This document shows positions 49,701 to 61,569 of a stretch of DNA of 64,000 nt, one piece after another. The translations under genes and the position numbers were made by a program. The notes below the pieces were generated by a model, which worked only from the letters and a program-made list of their open reading frames with translations, was not told the DNA's origin and searched no databases. The stretch covers positions 16,767,759 to 16,831,758 of the forward strand of contig CAIIXF020000009.1 in assembly GCA_903813345.2 (NCBI GenBank), read 5' to 3'. The stretch's first letter is position 1. The number at the start of each line of letters is the position of its first letter. The stretch is from Owenia fusiformis (taxonomy: Eukaryota; Annelida; Polychaeta; Sabellida; Oweniidae).

Positions 49701-52700
49701 ATCAACTGATGTTTGAGTTAGAGCCTAAATGAACAGCCAGAATACAGAATAATGAATGACAAGCAAATTCATCAAGGTAAGATATCATGATGAAATGCTT
49801 TCTCCTGTCAGTTACACACTTCGGGTTTATTGTTTTATTGACATCATGAAATGAACCAATAACAACACCTGTTCACAGTATGACAGCAAGCCAGTGTACA
49901 GTTAATGTACATTTTCAATAGTTTTATGAGGACACACCCCCATGCAAGGGTATTATGCCTTCTATAAGTACAAACAACAATATCAAAATTGTAGGTTAGA
50001 AAAAGCAGATTTGCAATATCACATTGGTGTCAACGGGAATCATTATACTATTATCTATTGACTATGCTGGCAATTTTGATTTGATGTACAGTATAATACT
50101 TTTTGGAGAAAATGATGTGTGTCATATATGATTTAGCTCTATATATCTTACGAAACAAGCTTGTATTGTAAAATACCAGCTATATAACTATCAATGGCAT
50201 ATTACACTTTGGTGTAGTCCAAGTAAACTGTAACTGAACGATTATTTAAGTGAGGAAAATTCTACATGCATTTGTATAGGGTGATTTATACATATAGGCA
50301 AGGAGGATTGGCTCCCAGAGTGCAACATCGATATTCTGTCCCATATATGGGCATGTCGTGCTACAAAATTTGAATTCCAACAGCCGCCATTTTGTTCACT
50401 TCAACATTTGAATCGTAAATTTTGGTCTTATTTCCTAACGAAAAATTCCAAAACTCACAGGAAATGATTGAGATATTGGTTCGAATCTTTTGAACTGTTT
50501 ATTTTGAATTTATAATCGGTTATAATTTCAGAAAATAACGACATCTCGGCGTTTTCATTGTTGGAAAATATCGACTTCGATTCTGGGAGCCAATCCTCCT
50601 TGATATAGGTTGCCTTTTCAATTTTATATGCAAGCTTTAAGTCTATATTACCAAAAAATGATTCAAGTATTATGGCTGCCCTCTGAACTGTGCGAGCGAA
50701 GCAAGCGACCCAAAAATTCCCCCTGCTTTGGAAAAATTCTTGGGAGATCACTGATATGGATCTGGATACAATATTGCCCTCCAAGTAATGTACTTAATTG
50801 TTTGCTAAGAATAAAGCTCTCAAAAATTGTCCTGGGGCTAGTCAACTTAAGCTTACCTGTGGTCCACCAATGATGAACTTGCCAGATGGCTGCAAATGAT
50901 ATACAGTCTTTTCATCAAGATATTTTTTAGGTATACAAGTCTCTATGACTTTTTCTTTCAAATCTTTACGTAGTTCATCCATGGTGACTTTCTCGTCGTG
51001 CTGGATGGAGATGACGACAGTGTGGACTCTAAGAGGGATTAGGGCTCCATGGTTCAGTTTGTATTCAACAGTCACCTGCAACACACATGTATTGTAACAT
51101 TATACAGAATATAGAACCCATGACCCTGTGCTCCCTGTTACCACATATTTAGGAAGGGTTAACTTTGTATATGAAAATCCTCTTGTTTTTCCAAATTATA
51201 GTTAGTTACCAAGTATAGTTATTCTGTTACTTAATTACTTTAACATAATATTTCAGTCATTGACTTTATACACGAGAAAGTTCCATGAAAAATGACAAAA
51301 GTCCAGAAAATTAATTTGAAAAATCAACTTTTTGACCTTTCAAAGATCACTGAAGGTCAACCAAAGGTCAAATCTCAAATCTAAAGGCAGATTTGAACTT
51401 CTGAGAACTTGTATATGATTTAGAAAAAAATCCCCTCCATTATGTAGGGGGATGTAATGTTTGCATTGGTCAATAGGTTGAAATTGAAATACACTTTGAA
51501 AATTCCTATTTGTAGAAATGGCAGCAAAGAGATCACCAAAAGCTTTCACCTTTATAAGTGATCCAGATCATGCTCTCATTTCCACATGTTTATTGGGTAT
51601 ATGTTAATAAATACATTCACATCAGGTGCTAATTCACATGTAGGATCCCTAGCAATATACAAGAAATCAATCAATAACCTTACCCGATAGAATCCATCAA
51701 AAACCTTGAACTATTAGCTCGTGAGGTGATGGTAATGTGCGACTTACCTGTGTTTTAGTGTCAGGTCTGGCCCAAGGCAGTGAGCCATCACGTCGGCCTG
51801 CTGCTATCTTAGCATTCAGTTTATGGGCCAACACCACTGTGAGGGGCATACATTCCTCAGTCTCATCAGAGGCATATCCAAACATAAGACCCTGAAATAT
51901 AGTGAGCATTTGTTATTTCATGCTTTATTTAAGTCCCAACATTTATTGTTTTCAATTTGTTTTTATCTTCTCAAATGTATTTACAAATTACTACTTATAT
52001 AAAAATTTCTATTTTGAATACTGTATACATGTACTATACCAATTTGGAAATTTCTAAAAAATCTTAACCATGTACTTAGCAGTTAACCTATTTTTAAAAC
52101 AATTATTCTAATAGCTGTTAAGAGCAAAGCAGATCTGAAATAAACAATGTTAGTTGAAAGGAATAATAAATGCGTGAACAAAATAAATTAATATAAAAAA
52201 AAGACTGAGTGAACAGAATTGAAACCTCAAAGATGAAATCTCCGCAGCAGTTAAAAGTGAACCCCCAAGAGAACATGTGTTTAGTCACATCCCTGGTGTG
52301 GAGACTGGCACTGTTTGAGGGTTGCTATGATGGTATACACAGATCTACTGTAGCAGGAATCCAACCAAATAATCCAAGAGTAAAGCAACACTTATTATGA
52401 AAGAACGGTACCACGTTTAATATTAGATTAGATTTTATTTAAGACAAATTCTATCATTTGAATTTATAAGAATCTGAACCTATATTGGTAAATAAAAGAC
52501 TCTACCCCAGCCACAGTACCATTGTAATGTGACCAGTGGAAGGCCTGTGGGTGGCAAATAAAGATAAGTTTTGGACAGTTTTTGAATGTTTATACTCCTT
52601 GTAAAAATCAATGTATCTTATTCCTCTTTTTCATAATTCCACTTCTGTGATTATCTTGCCAAGCCCCACATCCTATGACATTCTTGCCTTACTAAAATCC

Positions 52701-55700
52701 TGATACCATTGTAACATGACCAGTGTAAGGCTCCAGTGTAGGCCCTAAGGATCAGACACTTGTTGGTCAAAATGGCATCATGGACCTGTTGCAATGTTAC
52801 TTTCCTATTACTAGTGAAAAAATCAAGTGGTCCTAACCTGGTAATGACCAGGGCCCTTAGGGCCTACACCGTAAGGGCTGTTGGGGCAAATATATAAATA
52901 AAAGGAGCACAGGGTGAACAACATCGTACCTAGCAGTGTGGGCTTCATGACCGAGAATGCAAGATGGCCACAGAAAAATTAATCAGCTTCAGAACTTCTT
53001 ACCATGTTACTTGTGTGAAAATTTGAAGTAAATCTGCGTATCATGATGACAAGAAAGTGAGACGCCGCCCCTTCAAGCTGATGACAATATCATAGCTTTT
53101 TAGGCATGATAAAAAAATACTCCATGTTCTCCCTAAGATTTTATTTCAAGTGGCTGCATAATTCTTATTTTCATAATTTAGACCAAACTTGGTCTGAATA
53201 TGTGCATTTTGCATGTTTTGTATCATTTACAAGTGGGTGCATGCATATTATTAAAATCTCAAGTGAGTGCAGTGCCCAATAGCTTTAATGATGGGGAGAT
53301 CACAGCTTCAAATGAAAATGAATGTAAAAATGGATTTGTTATATTGAGAATGGGATTGCTCAGTATGAAATATATAAATATGAAAATAACTTAAACACAA
53401 CAAAATGCTCTGCAGGATATTAGCACTGGTGATCCACTTGATAACTCTGGTTACCGAAACGGGTCATTTCGGTAACGAAATGTCGAACATCAAAACAATT
53501 TTTCTTTTTTCACATGTAAGCAGAGTTCCCACGACACTTTTTATCAGAAATGTTTATCAGTATCATATGTTAAAGAAAATGTACAGATTTGCAAACAAAT
53601 AGTTCAGAAGACAACAGAATCGTCAATTTAATTCCTCAATTAAGTTACACAAATGGTATTTCGAAAAACAGTTAAGCGCTGCACCTTTAACTCAAACCAT
53701 TTATGTAACTGAAGTGGGGAATTAAATCGATGATCCTGTGGTCTTCTGAGCTGTTTTTCCGCAAACATGTACATTTTCTAAAACATATGATACTGATACT
53801 CGTTTGTGAGAAAAAATGTCGTGGGGATTCTGCCTACAACACGTTAAATAAGGAAAAAAGAAAAATCGTACCCTAGACGTTCCGACATTTTGATACCAAA
53901 ACTGTTCGTTTCAGTAACCAGCGTAATCGAGTGGATCACCAGTGATAAGCAGAAAGAGAGGATTTCTTTCATAAAGAAAGACAAGAGCTGAATGATGTTC
54001 AGAAGAACATGTAAAGCAACAGTAAGCCAAAATAATCAAAGAAAAAATTGGTGAGCAACTTTCAAAAACTTGAAATTGATGAAAGGTTTGTTTGAATAAC
54101 CATGCAACATAAATTGTTAAAGAAATAAAGAAAAAAATAACTTCAGTGATGCTGCATATGTTAGTTGATTGTAAAGCAACATACAACATGCAATAGTCTG
54201 GGTAAATATGGTATAAACCTGGTCTCCAGCCCCTATGTCATCTACAGATCGACCACCGTGCACACCTTCAGCTATCTCAGGACTCTGCTCTTCTATGGCA
54301 TTCAGCACATTACATGTCTTATAATCAAAGCCTATTGGCCAAGATTAAGGTGAAGAAGAGGAAAAGCATGTGATAAATAAAGATTTAACCTGAAGATGGT
54401 TTTGTTAGAAACTCCCTTGCAAAATGAATAGCATTCATTTTGCAAGGGTAGTAACTGATTAAGTAATTGGTGATTGGTGGGTAGCATTAGTAGAAGATGC
54501 ATGTAGCAAATGTGCACATGTGCAATATCCCTGCACCACCTGCATTACTGCATAAACTGGTAAACATGATCTAGAAAAGAAACGTGATGTTTTAATAGGA
54601 AAGAAGGATGAATATATCGATAATACCCTATGTCTATCTCTGGTTCATCCAATGATCCATCATAAGGCAGTTAATACTAAAGATCCATTATGCAATAGAA
54701 AGTACAATCAAAACCAAACTTGCTTTGCATGCTGAGCTGTACCACATATTCATCTATCTACTTACCAAGGAAGAAGTCCTTCTAAATTTGCGATTGTACC
54801 GACTGATCAAATTACTTTAGCCGAAACTAATTAAATCTGAAATTTGAATATCGAGGAGAATCCATCTTATGTGATTGGTTATTATGGTCACGTGACCAAT
54901 GGAATTCTGTCGATTTCAGTTCTAGAAATGCAAAAAGAAATCAAAAACAGACTCTGAATCTGATTGGCTACTGTGTTCAAATAGCGTGCTGATGGTTGTG
55001 TCACTTGACCGGGATTCCCCTTAATGGCTGCAAACTCAATTGTGTTGGTTGGTTGTTCTGATGATTTTTTCAAAATATCGGCAAAATAAACCCATAAGTT
55101 TGTCTTTTAATTTCTTAAAAAATTTCATAATAATTCCATTTCATCATTTTCACCAAGGAGGTCGATTTGTATGTTTTACCCGTAGCATCTGGTCACTGAA
55201 AATCTAGGCAGATAGGAGCAAATATATCCAGCAGCTCCAATAATCGTGTGAGAATTCCTCAATTCAGCAACAAAGTTATTATCTGGTGAATTTCATAACG
55301 TCCTGGTTGCTGAAGTGAGGAAAGGTCACTTGATTATTGGATGTATATACTAGTGACTGATTTACTATTCAGTAAAAGAATGCTACTATTATCAATATAA
55401 AGGAAAATATTTGGATATAAATCAACCTCCTTTTCACAACTATTTTCACAATTTTATCGATTTAAAGTGTCAACAACACAATGAGCATATTTTAAGTCCC
55501 AAATGGCTTAGTTTAAGAAATATGCCAAATTTAAATTCAAAAAAATGATGACACCCCTGCAATAGCTTACCATGTGAGCTAATAGTGTACAACAAAGTTG
55601 GAACATAGAATACAGTTCTTGTTTGAATATCATTTGAATGAACCAGAGACTAACAAGTGCAGTCCGACCACCTCTAAGTAAGGGACCTTAATAAACGAGA

Positions 55701-57362
55701 GTGGTCAGTGTTTTATACCTGATCACCAGCACCAATATCATCATCATCTTTGCCAATATGTACACCTTGAGCAATGTCTACACTTTGTTCCTCTATAGCA
55801 TTCAGCACGTTACATGTTTTATAATCAAATCCTACAAGGTGAAGTAAGACACATTTATATTCATTATAATTATTCACCTGTTAAATATGGGGCCTCCACC
55901 CCAGTCTCAAGAATTTCTTTAACTTTGAAGGATATTCTTTTTATTTATCTGTGAATATTATCTGCAACTCACCCCTGAGATTATTTTTCACTTGAATAAA
56001 ACTACACCACACAAAAACCAATGATTGTTCTTTTTATCCCATACTCCCAACAATTAAATTCACAAATAGAATTGGTTGAAAAGTTGATCTATGCTAATGC
56101 TGATACAACTTTCGCTTCAATTTGGTCCCAATATATCGATGGGATGGTAACTGGAACATTTTAAGCCATGCAATAGGAACATGTCTATGGGAAAAATCCA
56201 CTAACCCTGTCATTATAAATTCTTGTTATTGTTGTCAAGTGATAACTTAAATTCTGTGACATTTAAAATGAATTCAAAATATCAATAATGTCATCACAAT
56301 ATACATATGCATACAAATGCATAAGGTGGGATCAGAAAATGTGTTCGCAGTGGGGATCAAGTAGTCTGTCATACAAATACTGAGAAAACCTAAAATTGAA
56401 CAAACTTCTATTCAGATTCTGTAAAAAGCTGATCTCTAATAGCGGAAGTCCCCCATGTAGTACAAGAAATCAAAAAAATTATTTTTGCAAGATAAGGCTT
56501 ATAGGTCTCGCTCATACTGGAAGCCAGATGAAAACATGAAAATATTAACAAGTTGCAAAAATAGCTTGATCCCATAAAAGACAAATCTAATCCCAGCATG
56601 TGAAATACACTCGTTAAAATCAATTTACTCTTTCCTAGAGTGATAAATTCATCCTGTATTCAGATTAATACATCAGATTGGTTAATATTGAGTCTTTAAC
56701 TTGCTATATATTTAACTAATTAAGATTACAACTTTACAAGCTTGTCTCATTCCATTCATATTACTCTGATGCTATTTACATATAAGTAAAACTGCATATA
56801 ACATACCTTTTGAGGAATCATCATAACCAATTTGTTTAACTGTTTCTCTGACAACTTTCTGGTAATCTACCTTGGCTTTGCTGGAGATCTCTCCAAAGAT
56901 CATTATCATTCCTGTCTTTGCAGCCGTTTCTACAAATAAGAATTCTCAAAGTATAATATTTCAATTTTAACCAATGCAAACATTTTCATCTTTTTTACAT
57001 ACTAGAGGATTGGGGTAGGTTGTATGAAGGCCATATTCATTGGTGTAACTACAACCAAGATTATGATTACAATTCAGTGAGCTCCCCAGGTGCTAAATCC
57101 TATTTTCCCATTTTGGACATATCTCACCATTTCATAACTAGGTGCCAACAAGCATGTTATTTCATCACAGTGCAGCACAGTTGCTTTAATGATGGGGAAC
57201 AATTAGAAAATGCAATCAACTTCACTTCATCTACCTCATTCAATCTCTCAATTCACATGTAAATGCAATAAAGTTACAACTTACCACATGCTACCTTGGC
57301 ATTGGGGTCCTGTGCTAAATGTGCATCAAGTACAGCATCACTAATCTGGTCACAAATTTTGT
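46661..57362 (-). CDS. MAT2A: S-adenosylmethionine synthetase (MAT2A/Sam-S), exons 2-9 with two duplicated exons
   Basis: The enzyme makes S-adenosylmethionine, PPi and Pi from ATP and methionine in the cytosol. In transcript order: exon 2 57285-57362, 3 56807-56929, 4a 55719-55831, 4b 54219-54331, 5 51748-51891, 6 50857-51075, 7 48384-48566, 8a 48088-48221, 8b 47729-47868, 9 46661-46763. With one exon 4 and one exon 8 the frame is open to the stop: 364 residues plus a split first codon, so with the missing ~30-residue exon 1 it equals the ~395-residue human enzyme. Signature parts are present: [37 protein letters not shown]. Exon 4 and exon 8 each occur twice, predicting mutually exclusive splicing. 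Exon 1 was not found up to 64000. Confidence 0.95.
47729..47868 (-). CDS. MAT2A: MAT2A alternative exon 8b (140 bp)
   Basis: Acceptor CTCTGTTTAG, donor GTAAGTC. It encodes [35 protein letters not shown] and [11 protein letters not shown] plus two bases. It is two codons longer than 8a, in the loop after GTS. It is intact, spliceable and conserved, so it is not a dead duplicate. Confidence 0.93.
48088..48221 (-). CDS. MAT2A: MAT2A alternative exon 8a (134 bp)
   Basis: Acceptor GTTACTTCTAG, donor GTAAGTC. It encodes [34 protein letters not shown] and [10 protein letters not shown] plus two bases. The length matches human exon 8 as I recall it. Only 219 bp separate it from 8b, and 162 bp from exon 7. 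Confidence 0.95.
48384..48566 (-). CDS. MAT2A: MAT2A exon 7
   Basis: Acceptor CCTGTTCCAG, donor GTAAGA; 61 codons, phase 0 at both ends. It encodes [40 protein letters not shown] and [20 protein letters not shown], including the phosphate-binding GGGAFSGKD loop. Confidence 0.96.
48567..50298. other. MAT2A intron 6, most of it
   Basis: AT-rich, apparently unique sequence. I see no exon or mobile element before the MITE at 50299. Confidence 0.4.
50299..50602. mobile_element. MITE with CAAGGAGGATTGGCTCCCAG ends
   Basis: CAAGGAGGATTGGCTCCCAG at the left is exactly reverse-complemented at the right (CTGGGAGCCAATCCTCCTTG). ATATAGG flanks both sides (7 bp). 304 bp, no coding. A relative is at 10920-11045. 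Confidence 0.72.
50857..51075 (-). CDS. MAT2A: MAT2A exon 6
   Basis: Acceptor ATGTGTTGCAG, donor GTAAGC; 73 codons, phase 0. It encodes [40 protein letters not shown] and [20 protein letters not shown], then PQ. Confidence 0.96.
51290..51430. repeat. Repeat B copy, reversed, in MAT2A intron 5
   Basis: It contains the complement of the repeat B unit (CTTTCAAAGATCACTGAAGG, then TTTGAACTTCTGAGAACTTG). The family is thus present in both genes. Confidence 0.55.
51748..51891 (-). CDS. MAT2A: MAT2A exon 5
   Basis: Acceptor ATATTTCAG, donor GTAAGT; 48 codons, phase 0. It encodes [38 protein letters not shown] and [10 protein letters not shown], with the catalytic-site RPD.KTQ motif. Confidence 0.96.
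52500..52900. repeat. Imperfect direct/inverted repeats in MAT2A intron 4
   Basis: ACCATTGTAATGTGACCAGT (52519) recurs as ACCATTGTAACATGACCAGT (52706). GTGTAGGCCCTAAGG (52737) has the inverted partner CTTAGGGCCTACAC (52857). Probably a small decayed element. Confidence 0.45.
53424..53945. mobile_element. Foldback MITE in MAT2A intron 4
   Basis: CACTGGTGATCCACT at the left is exactly inverted at the right (AGTGGATCACCAGTG). The arms extend ~230 bp, pairing GTTACCGAAACGGGTCATTT with the region around 53905 and TTAATTCCTCAATTAAGTTA with the region around 53710. No transposase. Confidence 0.7.
54219..54331 (-). CDS. MAT2A: MAT2A alternative exon 4b (113 bp)
   Basis: Acceptor TTGGCCAATAG, donor GTTTAT. 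It encodes [20 protein letters not shown] then [17 protein letters not shown]. Against 4a, the gating loop changes from [11 protein letters not shown] to [11 protein letters not shown]: less acidic and with an extra Gly. The catalytic GAGDQ and EEQS are unchanged. The donor (GTTTAT) is weaker than usual, perhaps making use regulated. Confidence 0.93.
54332..55718. other. Intron between alternative exons 4a and 4b
   Basis: 1387 bp. It holds the hairpin at 54411-54452 and a GGTCACGTGACC palindrome at ~54885-54896. A window to look for splicing control. No other exon is seen. Confidence 0.5.
54411..54452. promoter_or_regulatory. Intronic hairpin, 16-19 bp stem, next to alternative exon 4b
   Basis: CCCTTGCAAAATGAAT, loop AGC, ATTCATTTTGCAAGGG is a perfect 16-bp stem with a 3-nt loop. 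ACT/AGT extends it by three pairs past one bulge. It lies 80-120 nt upstream of exon 4b in the transcript, between 4a and 4b. It could act in choosing exon 4b or be a small palindromic insertion; function is inference. Confidence 0.6.
55719..55831 (-). CDS. MAT2A: MAT2A alternative exon 4a (113 bp)
   Basis: Acceptor TTCACCTTGTAG, donor GTATAA. It encodes [20 protein letters not shown] then [17 protein letters not shown]. The loop resembles the vertebrate enzyme (IAQGVH plus acidic stretch), so 4a is probably the more ancestral form. Confidence 0.95.
56807..56929 (-). CDS. MAT2A: MAT2A exon 3
   Basis: Acceptor TTATTTGTAG, donor GTATGT. It encodes (E)[39 protein letters not shown] and K, ending with one base of the Gly completed by either exon 4. 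Confidence 0.95.
57285..57362 (-). CDS. MAT2A: MAT2A exon 2 (first one in the window)
   Basis: Acceptor GTATTTTCAG, donor GTAAGT. It encodes [20 protein letters not shown] then NAKVAC. The first base of the Asp codon must come from exon 1, which in the family ends ...ESVGEGHP. No such sequence was found on the minus strand up to 64000. Confidence 0.95.
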
Positions 57363-58629
57363 CTGAAAATACACACAATCATCAGAATTGCATTCATTTT
57401 TGAACAAAATACTTAATCATGTGCGTGCTGACCGATGAATCCGAGCTCATGTGAGCTTGGCATTAGCTGCATAAATGGCAAAAGTTTCCACTAACTTTGA
57501 AAATTCAACAATGAAAAATATCAAATATAAATAACTGTGCATGTTTAATAGATGAAAATACTTAAAATAGCAATACAATTAATTGTCTACAAGTGAATGT
57601 TTGGCTCATATTCAATTATGAATCTAGTTTCACAATATCCTGATGTGGTATGAATACATATACATGTACAGGTAACTATACATGTTAAGGTAAATGCAAT
57701 TTCTGCACTCAACTGTACTTGTTAGGAAATGCCCCAAGGTTACACATCAATATACTTTACATGTTACAATACAAACATGATGCAATCAAAATCAAAAATA
57801 TCCCTGTATTAGTCAATATTTCAACAACAGTTGTGAATGTAGCACTTTCAAAATTCATGATAACTGCTGAATCATCTTGTCCAAATTGGATTTCAATAGC
57901 ATAATATATATACAGGGCATATAAAAAATAAAATTAGTACCTTGGGTACTGGGCTCACATGGTGTTGCTCAAAAGTGAAAATACAAAAAAACTGATATTA
58001 ATTTTTGCCGATTTTTTGTAACATATCAATGTTCATATGTTCATATCACATGGTCATATCGATGTTAACTAAAATGGCTGAAAATAAAAAAAATGATATA
58101 ATTTTTTGCTGATTTTTTGTAACAAAATTATTTCATACAACTACTCTTTTCATTGACATGGATTTTTACAATGCAGGACGCCTGAAATTATTTGTGAAGC
58201 TAGGAAATGGGTCAAAAGTGAATTTCGCGAGACAAAAATGGTGGCTATTTTGAAAATACCACTATTGTTGACGGACGGACAGACAGACAAGTGAGTGATT
58301 GCAAAAGCTCACCACGTTAGCTAATAATAAAAATTGCAGCAAGCAGTTATCTCGTAAAAGCACAAAACTAGTGATGACTACATCAATTTCATTTGATTTA
58401 CCATGAAGCCACATCCCTTTGCAATGATACGCCATTCATTCACATGTAGTCACGGTTGGGTGAGAAATTGAAGATCAAAACATACAATATTGCAGAAATC
58501 CCCAATGGTGCCCCATGAACTGAAAGACTTATTTTTTGCAATTATCTTTATTATTTCCACTAGAGACCATTATATATCTATCTAATGTTATGCATCAAGA
58601 TAACTGTTCAATGATAGATCAATGTTTTT

Positions 58630-58905
58630 CATCTAAAAGTCGTCAGAATAAGGAGAAATGTTAATAAAAAGAAGCAAAAGTTCACAACCATGACATGACC
58701 TTGAAAATCGCGAGTTGGTAAAATGTGAAAACAAAACTCTTAATTTGAGCATTTCCTTCATTCATTTTGGACTATTTGGTTAACATTACTTAAGAATTGT
58801 GTGAAAAGGACCCAATGATAAATATTTATCGGGAGGATGCATCGAATAACAATATATGTCATTTTAATCCCGTTTTAGTGTAAGCACTCTATTATCGCCC
58901 ACTTG
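58630..58905. repeat. Repeat E, uninterrupted copy
   Basis: It matches both flanks of 35140-35905 but lacks the nested MITE. TGAGCATTT at 58746-58754 is the empty target site. Confidence 0.7.
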
Positions 58906-59029
58906 GTGTTCACTTTCACAATATTTTTCTTGAAGTTTGTGAAGAAATATGAAGGACGCAAAAAATTAGACGGGACTCAAATTTTTCAAATGGTTTGTGT
59001 CCCTGGGACTCAGAAATTTAAATGGCCAG

Positions 59030-59500
59030 CGTGAACACCGACTGTTGTGACTTTCTTTTGGAGGTATCTCGGAAGCATGGAGAGATAAGCGCATCTTTAT
59101 GTGCAAATGTGCAATTTCGAGGGGTATAGGATGTAAGAGTATGAACACTTTACTGTCTATGTCATACCTGCTACACCTTCTTCCAATTGCCATTATGCCC
59201 CATGAACGGACTTCAGGAATGCCTAAAACTTGGCTACGAGCTGAATTTTACCGCACTTTGCGAATTTAATGATTATTCAGCCAGCCATAACTCCCTGTGA
59301 ATGAATGATATTCCATTGCAAAGAGTAATTTGGCTTTTTGGTTCATTGAATGAAATTGATTTAGTCATCATTGGTTTTAGGTTTTCTTCCAATATTGCAT
59401 TAGGCCACATATACAGACTTTCGCGATGTTTATAAATTGGTCCCAAGCTAATTTTGGGCCACTTTGCAAAAGGAATGATTACTCGCCCAACCAAAACTCA
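59030..59500. repeat. Repeat F copy
   Basis: The partner of 41170-41800, shorter because it lacks about 100 bp present near 41250-41345. Confidence 0.55.
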
Positions 59501-60410
59501 ACAGACAAGAATTGTATGCAGTATGTTCAAACTTTGAAACCATGGGTATTGAAAGCTCTCATTTATCACAAGAAGTGTGATAAAGGCCTGATAAGTTTAA
59601 ATATAGATCTAATAAAGTGTCATTTCAATATTCTCAGTCTATTCTTTCATATAATCTTGTCCTAGTCAAAGTCTATTGATAATGCAATGTTAAAGATAAA
59701 AAACGGTCATCATTAAATATCATGTGATATTATATCTGACAAGTACTTCACACATCCATATTGAAAACTTGCAGGACCCATGTTTATATAATTCAAAGAG
59801 ACTATAATGAATCAATACTGATCTAGATTTTACCTGCCTTTTATTAATAGTATCCTGTACTTTTATCAATTCATCTTTGACATTACATTTTGATTAGACA
59901 AGGATAAGATTACAAAAAACGTGTAGATTTGATGAACCCCAGTGAACCGCCGGGTTACTTAGACTATACCCAGGGCTTGTAAATAAGGCTCAACAGGTTG
60001 AATATTTACAAATAATCATGATTCTCTCGAATTTTTTCGACTTTGTTTATTTTTAGATTTGAAACCATGACACGCCACCGTTTTTGCTATTCAGAAACAA
60101 ATATTAGGTTATTCATGAAATAAAATGTATTCATTGTCGAATGAACGAACATGCATTTATTCAGTCCGTACTTCACGTTTACTTCCGTTTTAAACTCGGG
60201 GCAAGAAATCAAAAACTGCAAGGTGTTTTGGTAAAAAATGCTTTTAAAATAAAGTTATACCTCAAAACAGGCTAGAAATAGGAGACACACTTTTTTTTCA
60301 AAGGACACACTTTTTAAAAAAAATTGCGTCCTTGGGACTCACAAATTTTCTAACCTAATGCAAGCGCTGCTATACCACAACATGTAATATGCCATTGATA
60401 GTTCGGTATC

Positions 60411-60531
60411 TGGTCAACTCGGACCCTAGTTAACTCGGACCCTAGTCAACTTGGACCCTAGTTAACTCGGACCTTAGTTAACTCGGACCCTAGTCAACTC
60501 GGACCCTAGTTAACTTGGACCCAGTTATATT
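60411..60531 (+). repeat. Left terminal tandem array (~17-bp unit)
   Basis: Seven units of CTCGGACCCTAGTTAA with small variants (TTGG for TCGG, TCAA for TTAA). Confidence 0.88.
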
Positions 60532-61569
60532 TAATATAAATCAGAGGTATTTTGCTTTGTTAGAGGTGAAAGCAATTAACTTTCAAAATATTAAGAATAT
60601 TGGAATAGTTTAAGATATAATTCAATTATTTGCGTCATGTGGGATCAAATAACTCTTTATAATTAAATGAGAATGATTTTGAATGATTTTGATTCATTTT
60701 ATATTGACTTTATATAGAATTGGAACTATACTATGTCTTTAAAAAATGAATTCAATTTAGCCTGTTGTGTATAATGCTGTTATAATAACTTTGACTAAGA
60801 AACCTAATTAACAAATCTTGTATCCTCTGATAAGTATTTAATTAGGGTGTTGAAGTGAACAAAATATAGAGGTATAACATTAATTCCAATATACTGTATT
60901 GGGAAATGTGTTAGCGCATTTGTGTTTTAAACAATTTTATTTCCAATTTCATTTTCTAAACATGTGTGTAAAATTACTTTCTGTTTTTCGAAAATACATG
61001 ATTATTTCATTACACATTTTCAAATGTGGAAATACAATGATTAAATAATTTGGTGACCTTAGTAAAATATTCAATGAGTAGGGAATTTGAAATATATTTT
61101 GATTTAATAAATCAAAGAATTGCACATACAAGTTACAAAATTATCAAATATGATGTTATCATTTGATTTGAAACTTTAATCTTTTACTTTCATTATGAGA
61201 AATTCCTTAAAAATCATGGGCTTTCAATTGTTTACAAACATGTTTACCCCTTTTAACTTGGTTTGAAGAATTGAGGTCAACAACATTTAATTCACCCTTG
61301 AATTTCTAATTTATTGTTACATACTATTTGTTTGGAAGACAAATTAACTGGTTTCATGTAAAATCAAAATCTTGGTTATTTAATATTTATTCCTACCAGT
61401 ATATGATTTCACAATCAGGCTGAATGGTTTATGATTGACTCAAAAGTGTCAGAATTATTTTTCACCATTATCAACCATTGTTCTATCTAACAATTATATA
61501 TGATTAATGTTGTTTTTATATATACCTTATCATTTTAATGCTCAACTGAGAAAAATTTGAAAAATACAT

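Larger units (their letters stand above)
57363..60396. other. MAT2A intron 1, proximal part
   Basis: No exon is seen. It contains repeat E (58630-58905) and repeat F (59030-59500) copies; the remainder is AT-rich and unassigned. Confidence 0.4.

Noticed and set aside
54411-54452. Hairpin as a microRNA precursor
   Set aside because: At 42 nt with a 3-nt loop it is too short for a standard pre-miRNA.
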